A stretch of 17,363 bases of DNA from Planctomycetota bacterium (lineage in GTDB: Bacteria > Planctomycetota > Phycisphaerae > FEN-1346). The stretch's first letter is position 1; each line of letters starts with the position of its first letter. The notes under the pieces are model-generated. The model was not told where the DNA came from and made no database searches. It worked only from the letters and a program-made list of their open reading frames with translations. The translations under genes and the position numbers were made by a program. The stretch spans positions 1-17,363 of the forward strand of contig JAPLMO010000300.1 in the NCBI GenBank assembly GCA_026386995.1. The letters are read 5' to 3'. Shown piece after piece: positions 1-5,907 of this stretch.

Positions 1-650
1 AACTGCAGCGTGCCGCCGCCGAAGGTGATGTTCCCGCCGTTGCCCAGAGCCGTGGCATTATTCGCTTGCAGGATGCCGGCTTGGATTGTCGTGGCGCCGC
101 CGTAGGTGTTGGCGCCGGAGAGGGTGAGCGTGCCGGCGCCGAATTTGGTCAGACTCTTGGCCCCACCGCTTTCGCCGATGTTGCCGGAGATCGTCAGCCC
201 GCCGGCCGTCGCGGCATTGGTGATGTTGATGTTGTCGTTGAGCGTGATCGTGGCTTTGATTTCGTCCGTGGCGGTGCTGCCGGCGGTGGCCTTGTTAATG
301 GCGGCGCTGCCGGAGGACGCGTCGAAAATCAGCGAGCCGGCGGTGCCGTTCTGGAGCGTGGTGGCGTTGTAGGTGCTGCCGGTGTCGCCGATGTTCAGGG
401 TGCCGATGGTGATCGCCTGGTTCAGGTTGATGGTCTGGGCGCCGGCGAGGTCGATGGCCAGGGTGGCGGTATCACCAACGGCGTTGGGGAAGCCGCTGGT
501 CCAGTTCGAACTGGCGTCGTCCCAGTTGTACGTTCCCGCGTCGGTCGGCGTCCACGTGTACTCGATGGCCTGGGCCGGTGTGACCAGCACCAGGCCCAGC
601 GTGGCGGCAATCAGCAGCCCCAGCAGCCCCAGCGTGTTACGGCTAAACAT
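1..650 (-). CDS. Secreted autotransporter-strand-repeat (PATR) protein, 3' end missing
   Basis: The frame is open from an ATG at 650-648 down to the window edge, giving 216 codons without a stop; the C-terminus lies outside. A good ribosome site (GGGAGAG) precedes the ATG. Residues 1-28 form a clear Sec signal peptide: a short basic start, a Leu/Gly/Ala-rich core, and a cleavage site after AQA. The mature part is rich in Thr, Gly, Asn and Ala with alternating short beta-strand patterns. From about residue 163 it matches the passenger-associated transport repeat: LTKFGAGTLTLSGANTYGG, then TTIQAGIL. Such repeats occur in long extracellular beta-helix proteins, which in Planctomycetota often end in a PEP-CTERM or dockerin sorting tag; whether this one does cannot be seen. 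The likely role is a surface or secreted structural protein, substrate unknown. The plus-strand ORFs here are GC shadows. Confidence 0.85.
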   Translation of the reverse strand, partial: MFSRNTLGLLGLLIAATLGLVLVTPAQAIEYTWTPTDAGTYNWDDASSNWTSGFPNAVGDTATLAIDLAGAQTINLNQAITIGTLNIGDTGSTYNATTLQNGTAGSLIFDASSGSAAINKATAGSTATDEIKATITLNDNINITNAATAGGLTISGNIGESGGAKSLTKFGAGTLTLSGANTYGGATTIQAGILQANNATALGNGGNITFGGGTLQ

Positions 651-707
651 GACTCTCTCCCTGACGTGACGAGCCCCGACCCCGTTTCCGTGTGAATAGT
701 TCAAACG

Positions 708-729
708 CTCCCCTGCGAGTGCGCAGGAG
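708..729. other. Short inverted repeat in the leader of the PATR gene
   Basis: CCTGCG (712-717) and CGCAGG (722-727) are separated by AGTG, and the flanking CTC and GAG extend the stem around a bulge. It lies about 60 bases upstream of the minus-strand start at 650, so it could fold in the 5' untranslated RNA. There is no T-run. The rest of 651-957 shows no gene I can support, and no known riboswitch motif was recognised. Confidence 0.35.
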
Positions 730-957
730 ACGTCTATCGCCACTGACGAAAAATGTGTTGGCAATCTAACTCTCATAACGGCCCCAATCCAACCGGCCAG
801 AACCGCGCCCCCCCGTGAGTGCAAGAAGCAGATAGATCCCAGCGCGGCACAGCCCACTGAATTATAACTCACATTGTGGGCGAAGTCCAATCGCGGAGGC
901 TTTTTTGGTGTTCCACCAGGCCATTCTGGCCAGCCTGCCTAAATTGCCCAGATTGCC

Positions 958-1505
958 AATTGCAAGGACTTCGGCCCTCCCTAAGTCGCCACGAGGCAGT
1001 TCCTTGGGGGGATCCTGAGGTGCATAGCCCCAAGACGGAGCATCACACCGGCGGCGAATCCCGGATTGTGCCGCCGTTTCCTGAATTGCTGCCCTACCTT
1101 CGGGAAGTGTTTGAGCAATCCGGGCCGGGAGCCGAGTATGTGATCCCCAAGTGGCGGTATCGCGGGGCCGGTACGAATCTGCGGACGGGCCTGCTGCGTA
1201 TAATGGCCAAGGCCGGCGTGAAGCCTTGGCCGAAACTGTTTCAGAATCTACGGGCAACGCGGGAAACGGAACTGGCCGACTCCTGGCCCATGCATGTAGT
1301 CTGCGCCTGGATCGGGAACTCGGAAGCCGTGGCGCGCGAGCACTACCTTGAGGTGACGGAAGATCACTTCCGGAAAGCGGCGCAAAAAGAGGCGCAGTAC
1401 CCTGCGGAAAGGCCCTTACCAGAGCGGAAAGCGGAAACCGCCGACGTGCAGAAACCCCCGGATTTACCGAACGATTCCGAAGCATACACGAATGTACATG
1501 ATTAA
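958..1505 (+). pseudogene. Tyrosine recombinase (phage-type integrase) remnant, C-terminal half
   Basis: The open frame from about 980 to 1505 encodes the C-terminal catalytic part of a tyrosine recombinase of a type common in Planctomycetota. Recognisable pieces in order are GLR-PS, WGD, VHSPKTEHH (with the likely catalytic beta-hairpin lysine), ESRIVPPFPELLPYL, a NLRTG segment, KLFQNLRATRETEL (box II arginine), HVVCAWIGNS (the position of the usual LGHS-type box) and HYLEV with the nucleophilic tyrosine. The N-terminal DNA-binding half is absent. The junction around 958-1045 looks eroded: the ALAR part of the usual ALARFGGLRCPSE box reads in another frame (ATT GCA AGG at 958-966) and about ten residues are missing between WGD and VHSPKT. 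The GTG at 876 that opens the frame is therefore probably not a real start. I call it inactive, though the C-terminal catalytic block is strikingly intact. Its stop codon is one base from the tRNA-Val 3' end. Confidence 0.72.
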
Positions 1506-1506
1506 C

Positions 1507-1583
1507 TGGTGGGCGCTACAGGACTTGAACCTGTGACCTCGTGGGTGTGATCCACGCGCTCTAGCCAACTGAGCTAAGCGCCC
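1507..1583 (-). tRNA. tRNA-Val (CAC)
   Basis: A complete cloverleaf reads on the minus strand. The acceptor stem GGGCGCT/AGCGCCC pairs perfectly, the D-arm is GCTC/GAGC, the anticodon stem CGTGG/CCACG holds the loop ATCACAC, there is a five-base variable loop, and the T-arm ACAGG/CCTGT has loop TTCAAGT. The anticodon CAC is at 1549-1547 and reads GUG valine codons. The CCA tail is genome-encoded (TGGT at 1507-1510 on the plus strand is the discriminator A plus CCA). The 3' end abuts the integrase remnant, the classical position of an integration site. Confidence 0.95.
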
Positions 1584-1612
1584 ACACGGCAGACGGCTCA
1601 CCCAACGCCCAA

Positions 1613-1641
1613 ACTATACTTCGGGAGGGGACCGGTTTCAA
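1613..1641 (-). promoter_or_regulatory. Sigma-70-type promoter of tRNA-Val
   Basis: On the minus strand TTGAAA (1641-1636) and TATAGT (1618-1613) are separated by 17 bases. The expected transcription start is near 1606, about 22 bases before the mature tRNA 5' end at 1583. Both boxes match the consensus at five of six positions. This suggests the tRNA is still expressed from its own promoter despite the integration scar at its 3' side. Confidence 0.65.
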
Positions 1642-1810
1642 GGCCCTTCCTGCTCCCTCTTCGGGCCGCACCGCCTGTCGCACTGCCCGCAGCGCCGCGT
1701 TGCTGCGTGCCGCCTCCTTGACATTTCGCTCATTCCCGGCGAGCATAGGGGTGGTCTTTCATGCCTGCGGCGGGGCCGCGGGGGGCCGTGCCGCTTGTCG
1801 AGAGGGTCCT

Positions 1811-2188
1811 ATGGCCGCGAAACGCGCTAATCTCATCGTTCGGCTCGTGCTGGTCGGCATCCTTGCGGCGGGGCTCGCGATCGTCGTGTCGCGGCTGCTG
1901 GCACCGTCTACCGTGGTGGTCGAGAATGCAACGGAAGCGGAACTCACCGATGTGGAGTTGCGTTTCACGGTCGATGGCAAGGCCGTGCCGCATAAGATCG
2001 TACGGCTTGCCCCGGGCGAGAAGCAAACGATCACGCTCGACTTCGGCTCCGGCGATTTCCCGTTTGCGGCAACTTATCGGATGGGTCCAATCAAGGTGAA
2101 TTGCGACCCCGGCGTCTCGATCAAGAGCCGCGGCGAGCACTGGATTCTCAGGATTTCCGCGGACAAGTACGAGGTGGTACGGCAGTAA
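1811..2188 (+). CDS. Small membrane-anchored protein of unknown function
   Basis: This encodes 125 residues from ATG 1811. I chose this start, not the in-frame TTG-type start upstream at 1700, because AGAGGGT lies just before it and the protein then begins with a proper membrane anchor. MAAKRANLIVR is followed by a single hydrophobic helix (about residues 8-28), so the remaining 95 residues should lie outside the cytoplasm. That part alternates strands (STVVVENATEAELTDVELRF, then a VDGK turn) and looks like a small beta-sandwich domain, ending in ILRISADKYEVV. I do not recognise the family. A perfect TTGACA occurs at 1718-1723 but without a convincing -10 box at normal spacing. It stands between the tRNA locus and the Trm112-like gene, with a strong hairpin after its stop. 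Confidence 0.7.
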   Translation: MAAKRANLIVRLVLVGILAAGLAIVVSRLLAPSTVVVENATEAELTDVELRFTVDGKAVPHKIVRLAPGEKQTITLDFGSGDFPFAATYRMGPIKVNCDPGVSIKSRGEHWILRISADKYEVVRQ

Positions 2189-2251
2189 CGCCGCAACGCC
2201 GCCGGGACTGCTGCCGTACCCTGCACCGAAGGGTGGGTGCATAGTCACGCA

Positions 2252-2277
2252 ACAGCCCGCCGCGGCGGGCAGGCTGT
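2252..2277 (+). terminator. GC-rich hairpin after the small membrane protein gene
   Basis: ACAGCC (2252-2257) pairs with GGCTGT (2272-2277) around a perfect 16-base palindrome (2255-2270, GCCCGCCGCGGCGGGC). The flanking GTCA and TGAC can extend the stem past a bulge. A second small hairpin, TGCACC/GGTGCA, lies just upstream at about 2222-2240. There is no T-run, so an intrinsic terminator is uncertain; it may equally be a repeat element. Confidence 0.4.
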
Positions 2278-2344
2278 GACCACGCCACCCGCGTAACACA
2301 CCCTGCGCCCCGCCACGCCCCGATTTTTGACACGGACAAAACGG

Positions 2345-2372
2345 TTGACTTGCCGCAGGGCGGGCCTAAACT
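2345..2372 (+). promoter_or_regulatory. Sigma-70-type promoter for the Trm112-like gene
   Basis: TTGACT (2345-2350) and TAAACT (2367-2372) are separated by 16 bases, and the predicted start is about 30 bases before the ATG at 2408. A second TTGACA lies at 2327-2332, too far upstream for the same -10 box, and may be coincidental. Confidence 0.6.
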
Positions 2373-2407
2373 GTCATGTTCCGATTGAGGGCAAGGAGAC
2401 CGCCGTC

Positions 2408-2584
2408 ATGGTCGACAAGATGCTGCTGGACCTGCTGGTTTGTCCCGCATGCCGGACCAAGGTTGTCTTGGAAGGCGAGCGGCTGGTCTGTCAGAATGCG
2501 GCGTGCGGCCTGAGGTACCCCATTCGCGACGACATTCCGATTATGCTGATACAAGAGGCCGAAAAGCCGGAGCCGCAAAAGTAA
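2408..2584 (+). CDS. Trm112/UPF0434 family small zinc-ribbon protein
   Basis: This encodes 58 residues from ATG 2408, chosen because AAGGAG stands nine bases upstream (2393-2398) and because family members start with this MxDKxLLDLLVCP pattern. Two cysteine pairs, CPAC near residue 13 and CQNAAC near residue 34, are placed to bind zinc, followed by the signature LRYPIRDDIPIML. The length fits the bacterial UPF0434/YcaR family. In eukaryotes and archaea Trm112 is the partner and activator of several methyltransferases; the bacterial role is less clear and a methyltransferase-partner role is inference. The tail after IML is short and charged. Confidence 0.9.
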   Translation: MVDKMLLDLLVCPACRTKVVLEGERLVCQNAACGLRYPIRDDIPIMLIQEAEKPEPQK

Positions 2585-2626
2585 AGGCGGGAACGGGGAA
2601 CCGGGAACCGGCGTAACATATTTAGC

Positions 2627-2644
2627 CGGTCGCCCAGGCGACCG
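2627..2644. repeat. Perfect hairpin with TTAGCC leader, palindromic repeat fragment
   Basis: CGGTCGCC (2627-2634) and its exact complement GGCGACCG (2637-2644) are separated by two bases. The sequence just before it, TATTTAGCC (2619-2627), matches the left edge of the palindromic elements inside mnmE (TATTTAGCCCC), suggesting a related half-element. Upstream, 2591-2610 has the short direct repeat GGGGAACC GGGAACC. Confidence 0.5.
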
Positions 2645-2651
2645 CGTGCCG

Positions 2652-2681
2652 TTCAATCGAAAATCTAAAATCCAAAATGGA
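2652..2681. repeat. AT-rich intergenic motif before the phosphoesterase gene
   Basis: A thirty-base tract of the form AATCGAAAATCTAAAATCC stands out sharply from the surrounding GC-rich DNA. Similar AT-rich words (reading as ILDFRFSI on the other strand) are familiar as intergenic repeats in planctomycete and other environmental genomes; that is from memory and unverified. It lies immediately before the phosphoesterase start, where a promoter or ribosome site would be expected. Confidence 0.4.
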
Positions 2682-2699
2682 AGCGGGTTGAGTGCGAGC

Positions 2700-3446
2700 A
2701 TGATCGCTCTGGTTTCTGACATTCACGCGAACCTTGAGGCCCTGGAGGCCGTCCTGGCCGACATCGCCGAGAAGAAGGTCGAGGCCGTTTTTTGCCTCGG
2801 CGACGTCATCGGTTACGGCCCCGACCCGACGGCCTGTCTGGACAAGGCGATGACGTTTGACTTTGTGATCATGGGCAACCACGATCACGCGGTGTTCATG
2901 GAGCCGACGGGCTTTAACACGTCGGCCGAGACGGCGGTGTTCTGGACACGTGGGGCGCTGGAGTCCGAGCCTGACGAGAAGGCCCGCCGCCGGCGCTGGG
3001 AGTTCCTGGCCCGCATGGAAGAGTTCCAGGATAAGGACAGCGCGCTGTTCGTCCATGGGTCGCCGCGCCGGCCGATGCACGAGTACCTCTTTCCGGACGA
3101 GGGCGAGGCGAACCTGACGCGCCTGGGCGAGTCGTTCGACCTGGTCAAGCACGTCTGCTTCGTCGGCCACACGCACCTGCCGGGCGTGTTCACTGAGACG
3201 ATGGAGTTCTTCACGCCCTCGCAGGTCAAGCATAAGTACACGGTTGGCGACCGCAAGGTGATCGTCAACGTCGGTAGCGTCGGCCAGCCGCGCGACCTTG
3301 ATCCGCGGGCCTGCTACGTGACGGTCGAAGGCCGCGACATCCGCTGGCATCGCGTCCCGTACGACCACAAGAAGACGATGGGAAAGATCCTGGCCACCAA
3401 CACGCTGGACGAGTTTCTGGCCAACCGGTTGGCGGAAGGGCGTTAG
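2700..3446 (+). CDS. Calcineurin-like metallophosphoesterase (YfcE/MJ0936-like)
   Basis: This encodes 248 residues. The ATG at 2700 puts the first metal motif right at the N-terminus, as in the family (MIALVSDIHANLEAL, metal ligands D7 and H9); the GTG at 2646 would add an unrelated leader translated from a repeat. The other ligands appear in order: GDVIGYGPDP (D35), MGNHDH (N60, H61), VHGSP (H119) and GHTH (H157, H159). It is thus a complete dinuclear metal hydrolase of the Metallophos_2 type, acting on phosphodiesters or phosphomonoesters; the substrate cannot be told. There is no signal peptide, so it is cytoplasmic. It sits 115 bases after the Trm112-like gene with a repeat between, so cotranscription is possible but unproven. 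No good Shine-Dalgarno is visible. Confidence 0.9.
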   Translation: MIALVSDIHANLEALEAVLADIAEKKVEAVFCLGDVIGYGPDPTACLDKAMTFDFVIMGNHDHAVFMEPTGFNTSAETAVFWTRGALESEPDEKARRRRWEFLARMEEFQDKDSALFVHGSPRRPMHEYLFPDEGEANLTRLGESFDLVKHVCFVGHTHLPGVFTETMEFFTPSQVKHKYTVGDRKVIVNVGSVGQPRDLDPRACYVTVEGRDIRWHRVPYDHKKTMGKILATNTLDEFLANRLAEGR

Positions 3447-3455
3447 CCAAAATGT

Positions 3456-3568
3456 CTAATGCCTAATGACTAAGCAAACGGCAATGCCCAATGCCCAAGA
3501 GGTCGGGGCGGCCGCATCCGGGTCGTCTGTCATTGGGCATTTTTGTTTGAATAGTCATTAGGCATTAG
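3456..3568. repeat. Large imperfect palindrome between phosphoesterase and yidC
   Basis: A 17-base arm, CTAATGCCTAATGACTA (3456-3472), has its exact inverse at 3552-3568. Inside it a second perfect 11-base pair, AATGCCCAATG (3483-3493), faces CATTGGGCATT (3531-3541). The stretches between the two stems are also partly complementary (CAAAC with GTTTG), so the arms match over about 38 bases. The loop is GC-rich. The arms are AT-rich relative to the genome and are built of the repeated words AATGCC and AATGCCC, which suggests an inserted repeat family. Confidence 0.8.
3483..3545 (+). terminator. Terminator-like inner hairpin with T-run
   Basis: The 11-base stem AATGCCCAATG/CATTGGGCATT is followed directly by a TTTTTG run (3541-3546), as in an intrinsic terminator, 36 bases after the phosphoesterase stop. 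The 37-base loop is long for a classical terminator. It would separate the phosphoesterase from yidC. Confidence 0.5.
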
Positions 3569-3576
3569 TCCGTAGG

Positions 3577-3603
3577 AACCGCGAGGCGCGCCGCCGCGCG
3601 GTT
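3577..3603. repeat. GC inverted repeat upstream of yidC
   Basis: AACCGCG (3577-3583) is inverted as CGCGGTT (3597-3603) around a GGCGCGCC palindrome. It lies in the yidC leader, about 27 bases before the start, and could form a small structure there. No T-run is present. Confidence 0.4.
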
Positions 3604-3629
3604 TCAATCAACGAGTTCGGTAAAGCGAG

Positions 3630-5894
3630 GTGTCGTTGAATCGCGAGACTATCATCCGTTGGATCGTCGCGGCCGTAGTGGCGGTGGTCATCGTGGCGGG
3701 TTTCTGGAAGATCGAGCCCTATCTGCCGCTGCCGCGCGCCGAGCCTAAGGCGCCGGCCCCGGCCGCGCCTAAGCCGGCTCCCGCTGCGGAAAAGCCTGCG
3801 GCTTCGAAGCCAGCCGCCGCAAAACCGTCGGGCGAAACGCCCGCCGCGCCACCCGCCGCGCCGCCCGTTGCCAAGGCGGCCGCGCTCCAGGTGGTCGGGG
3901 CATCCGAGGCCGCGCCGCCGATCGTCCTGGGGTCGGCCGAGCGCCAGTCCAACTTCGACCTTGAGGCCGAGGTCACGCCGGTCGGCGCGGCCGTTCAGCG
4001 CCTGGCGCTGTCGCGTCGCGATTTTTTCAAGTCCGTCGAGGACGCCCACAAGCCCCCCGACGAGCGGGCCCCGATGGAACTGGTGGAGCCGTCGGCGTCG
4101 AGCGCCGCCTTCACGATCCCGAAACTCAGCGTCACCCTGAAAGGGGCCGAGGGGCCGTCCGAGGTCAACCTCTCGAAGGCCGTCTGGAAGGTCGTTTCCT
4201 CCAGCCGCACGCAGGCCGTCTTGGAACTCGACGTTCAGGACGGCGACGGCAAGGCGCTGCTGACGGTGCGGCGGACGTACGCGCTCTATCCGCGGTCCGA
4301 GGCCGTCGAGGCCGGCGCCGCGCCCCCGCCGCAGTACGAGTTGCGGATGAAAACGGAGTTCGTTCCCGCCGACGACCGCGTCGAGAAGGTCCTGTACGAG
4401 TTGTCCGGGCCGCCGGAACTGCCGGTCGAGCCCGGCCGCGGCATAGCGGCGGCGGCGGTGGTCGGGACGTGGGCCTCGGGCGGCGTCAAGATGAGCCCCC
4501 TGAGCCCCTCGGAGATCGCCAAGGGGGCGGAACTGCCGAAGATGGCCAACCTCGCGGGGCCCGACCTTGTGTGGGCCGGCCAGATGGACAAGTATTTCGC
4601 CGTCGTCATGATCCCACAGAAGCCCTCGCGCGAAGGGACGTTTGCGGCGGCGGCCGAGTCGCAGTGGGATCGTGTTCAGCACGAGCGGGGCGACACGGCC
4701 GTTCCGGGCGTCCGCATCGTCTCGCGCGAAATCCCGATGGCGGCAGGCAAGCCCGTCGAGCATACCGTCCTGGTTTTCGCCGGCCCGAAGGACGCCGACC
4801 TCCTGGAGCGGTACTACGGCAACCTCGGCCTGGACAGGCTTATCATCTGGGCGTCGCCGTGCTGCAGCGGCATTACGATTCCGGGCGTCGACACCCTGAG
4901 CCGCCTGCTCGCGGGCCTGATGGACGCCCTGAACGCCGTGGTCTACAACTACGGCATCGCGATCATCCTGCTGGTCGTCGTGCTGCGCGTGGTGCTGCAT
5001 CCGGTGACGTGCTGGACCACCAAGTCGATGCTGGAGATGCAGAAACTGGCGCCGAAGATGGAGGCGATCCGCAAGGAGTTCGGCCACGACAAGGAACGGA
5101 TGCAGCAGGAGATGGCTAAGGCCGGGGGCCTGAAGTCCTTCGGCGGATGCCTGCCGATGTTCGTCCAGATGCCCATCTGGATCGCGTTGTACGGGGCACT
5201 GGGGGCGGCGATCCATCTGCGGCACGCGCCGTTGCTGCCGGCTGACTGGCTGCCGGCCGGCTCGCTCTTCCTCCAGGACCTCTCGTCGCCCGATGCGCTG
5301 GTGGCCTGGCAGACGCCGTTCTTCCTGCCGGGGCGCGACATGCCGATTCTCGGCTGGATCACCGGTGCAATCCAGGGCATGCTCACGGGCTCGGCGAACC
5401 TGGGGCTGACGGGTTTCAACCTGCTGCCGGTGCTGGTGGGCGTATCGTTCTATCTTCAGCAGAAGATGACGCCGCAGCCGGTGGCCGCCAACCCGCAGAT
5501 GGAACAGCAGCGCAAAATGATGAGTTACATGGTCATATTGTTTGCGCTGATGATGTACAGCCTGCCGTCGGGGCTGTGCCTGTACATTTCAGTGTCGTCG
5601 TTCCTCGGGTTCTTCGAGCAGCGCCTGCTGAAGAAGACGATGGAGAAGCACCAGACCGAGGCGCTGTGGCGCCTGGTCTTCTTCGGCCTGCCGGCGCGGC
5701 TGCTGAAGGGGTCGGCAGGGGCGGATGAGGCCGTGCCCGCCTCGGCCAGGACGGCGGGGGGAGAGAAGCCCAAGACGCTGTCCGCTCCGCCCCACTCCAA
5801 GCCGCTGGCCTCGGGCCGCCACAAGTCGATCGCAGAGCGCATCCAGGCCTGGGTCAACCAGCGCATGGGCGAGGATAAGGGCAGGAAAAAATAA
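3630..5894 (+). CDS. yidC: Membrane protein insertase YidC
   Basis: This 754-residue protein inserts and folds inner-membrane proteins, alone or with SecYEG. Residues about 9-25 form the first membrane helix. Residues 38-85 are a Pro/Ala/Lys-rich linker, and about 90-400 form the periplasmic beta domain. The conserved insertase core starts near 440. It contains ILLVVVLRVVLHPVT with the conserved membrane arginine (R453), a charged cytoplasmic hairpin (KLAPKMEAIRKEF), then GGCLPMFVQMPIWIALYGAL, and later helices ending in MMYSLPSGLCLYISVSS. The C-terminal 65 residues are basic and may contact ribosomes. The start is uncertain: GTG 3630 overlaps the ribosome site GCGAGG, whereas TTG 3636 would give MNRETII, which resembles the family better. 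yidC is normally near mnmE; here an accessory block separates them. Confidence 0.95.
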   Translation: MSLNRETIIRWIVAAVVAVVIVAGFWKIEPYLPLPRAEPKAPAPAAPKPAPAAEKPAASKPAAAKPSGETPAAPPAAPPVAKAAALQVVGASEAAPPIVLGSAERQSNFDLEAEVTPVGAAVQRLALSRRDFFKSVEDAHKPPDERAPMELVEPSASSAAFTIPKLSVTLKGAEGPSEVNLSKAVWKVVSSSRTQAVLELDVQDGDGKALLTVRRTYALYPRSEAVEAGAAPPPQYELRMKTEFVPADDRVEKVLYELSGPPELPVEPGRGIAAAAVVGTWASGGVKMSPLSPSEIAKGAELPKMANLAGPDLVWAGQMDKYFAVVMIPQKPSREGTFAAAAESQWDRVQHERGDTAVPGVRIVSREIPMAAGKPVEHTVLVFAGPKDADLLERYYGNLGLDRLIIWASPCCSGITIPGVDTLSRLLAGLMDALNAVVYNYGIAIILLVVVLRVVLHPVTCWTTKSMLEMQKLAPKMEAIRKEFGHDKERMQQEMAKAGGLKSFGGCLPMFVQMPIWIALYGALGAAIHLRHAPLLPADWLPAGSLFLQDLSSPDALVAWQTPFFLPGRDMPILGWITGAIQGMLTGSANLGLTGFNLLPVLVGVSFYLQQKMTPQPVAANPQMEQQRKMMSYMVILFALMMYSLPSGLCLYISVSSFLGFFEQRLLKKTMEKHQTEALWRLVFFGLPARLLKGSAGADEAVPASARTAGGEKPKTLSAPPHSKPLASGRHKSIAERIQAWVNQRMGEDKGRKK

Positions 5895-5907
5895 GGGCCA
5901 AATCGGC

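Noticed and set aside
66..695. Plus-strand ORFs over the first 700 bases
   Set aside because: The minus frame has a signal peptide, a good ribosome site and the autotransporter strand repeat; the plus frames are its shadows.
651..870. Riboswitch in the PATR leader
   Set aside because: A hairpin is present, but I could not match the conserved core of any riboswitch class.
876..957. Start of the integrase frame at GTG 876
   Set aside because: The translated residues there do not resemble a recombinase, and the homologous part begins only near 958 after a frame break, so the early region is probably unrelated sequence.
3558..5225. A 555-codon minus-strand ORF opposite yidC
   Set aside because: It is Arg/Gly-rich shadow coding opposite a well-supported yidC with all family motifs; long antisense frames are common in GC-rich DNA.
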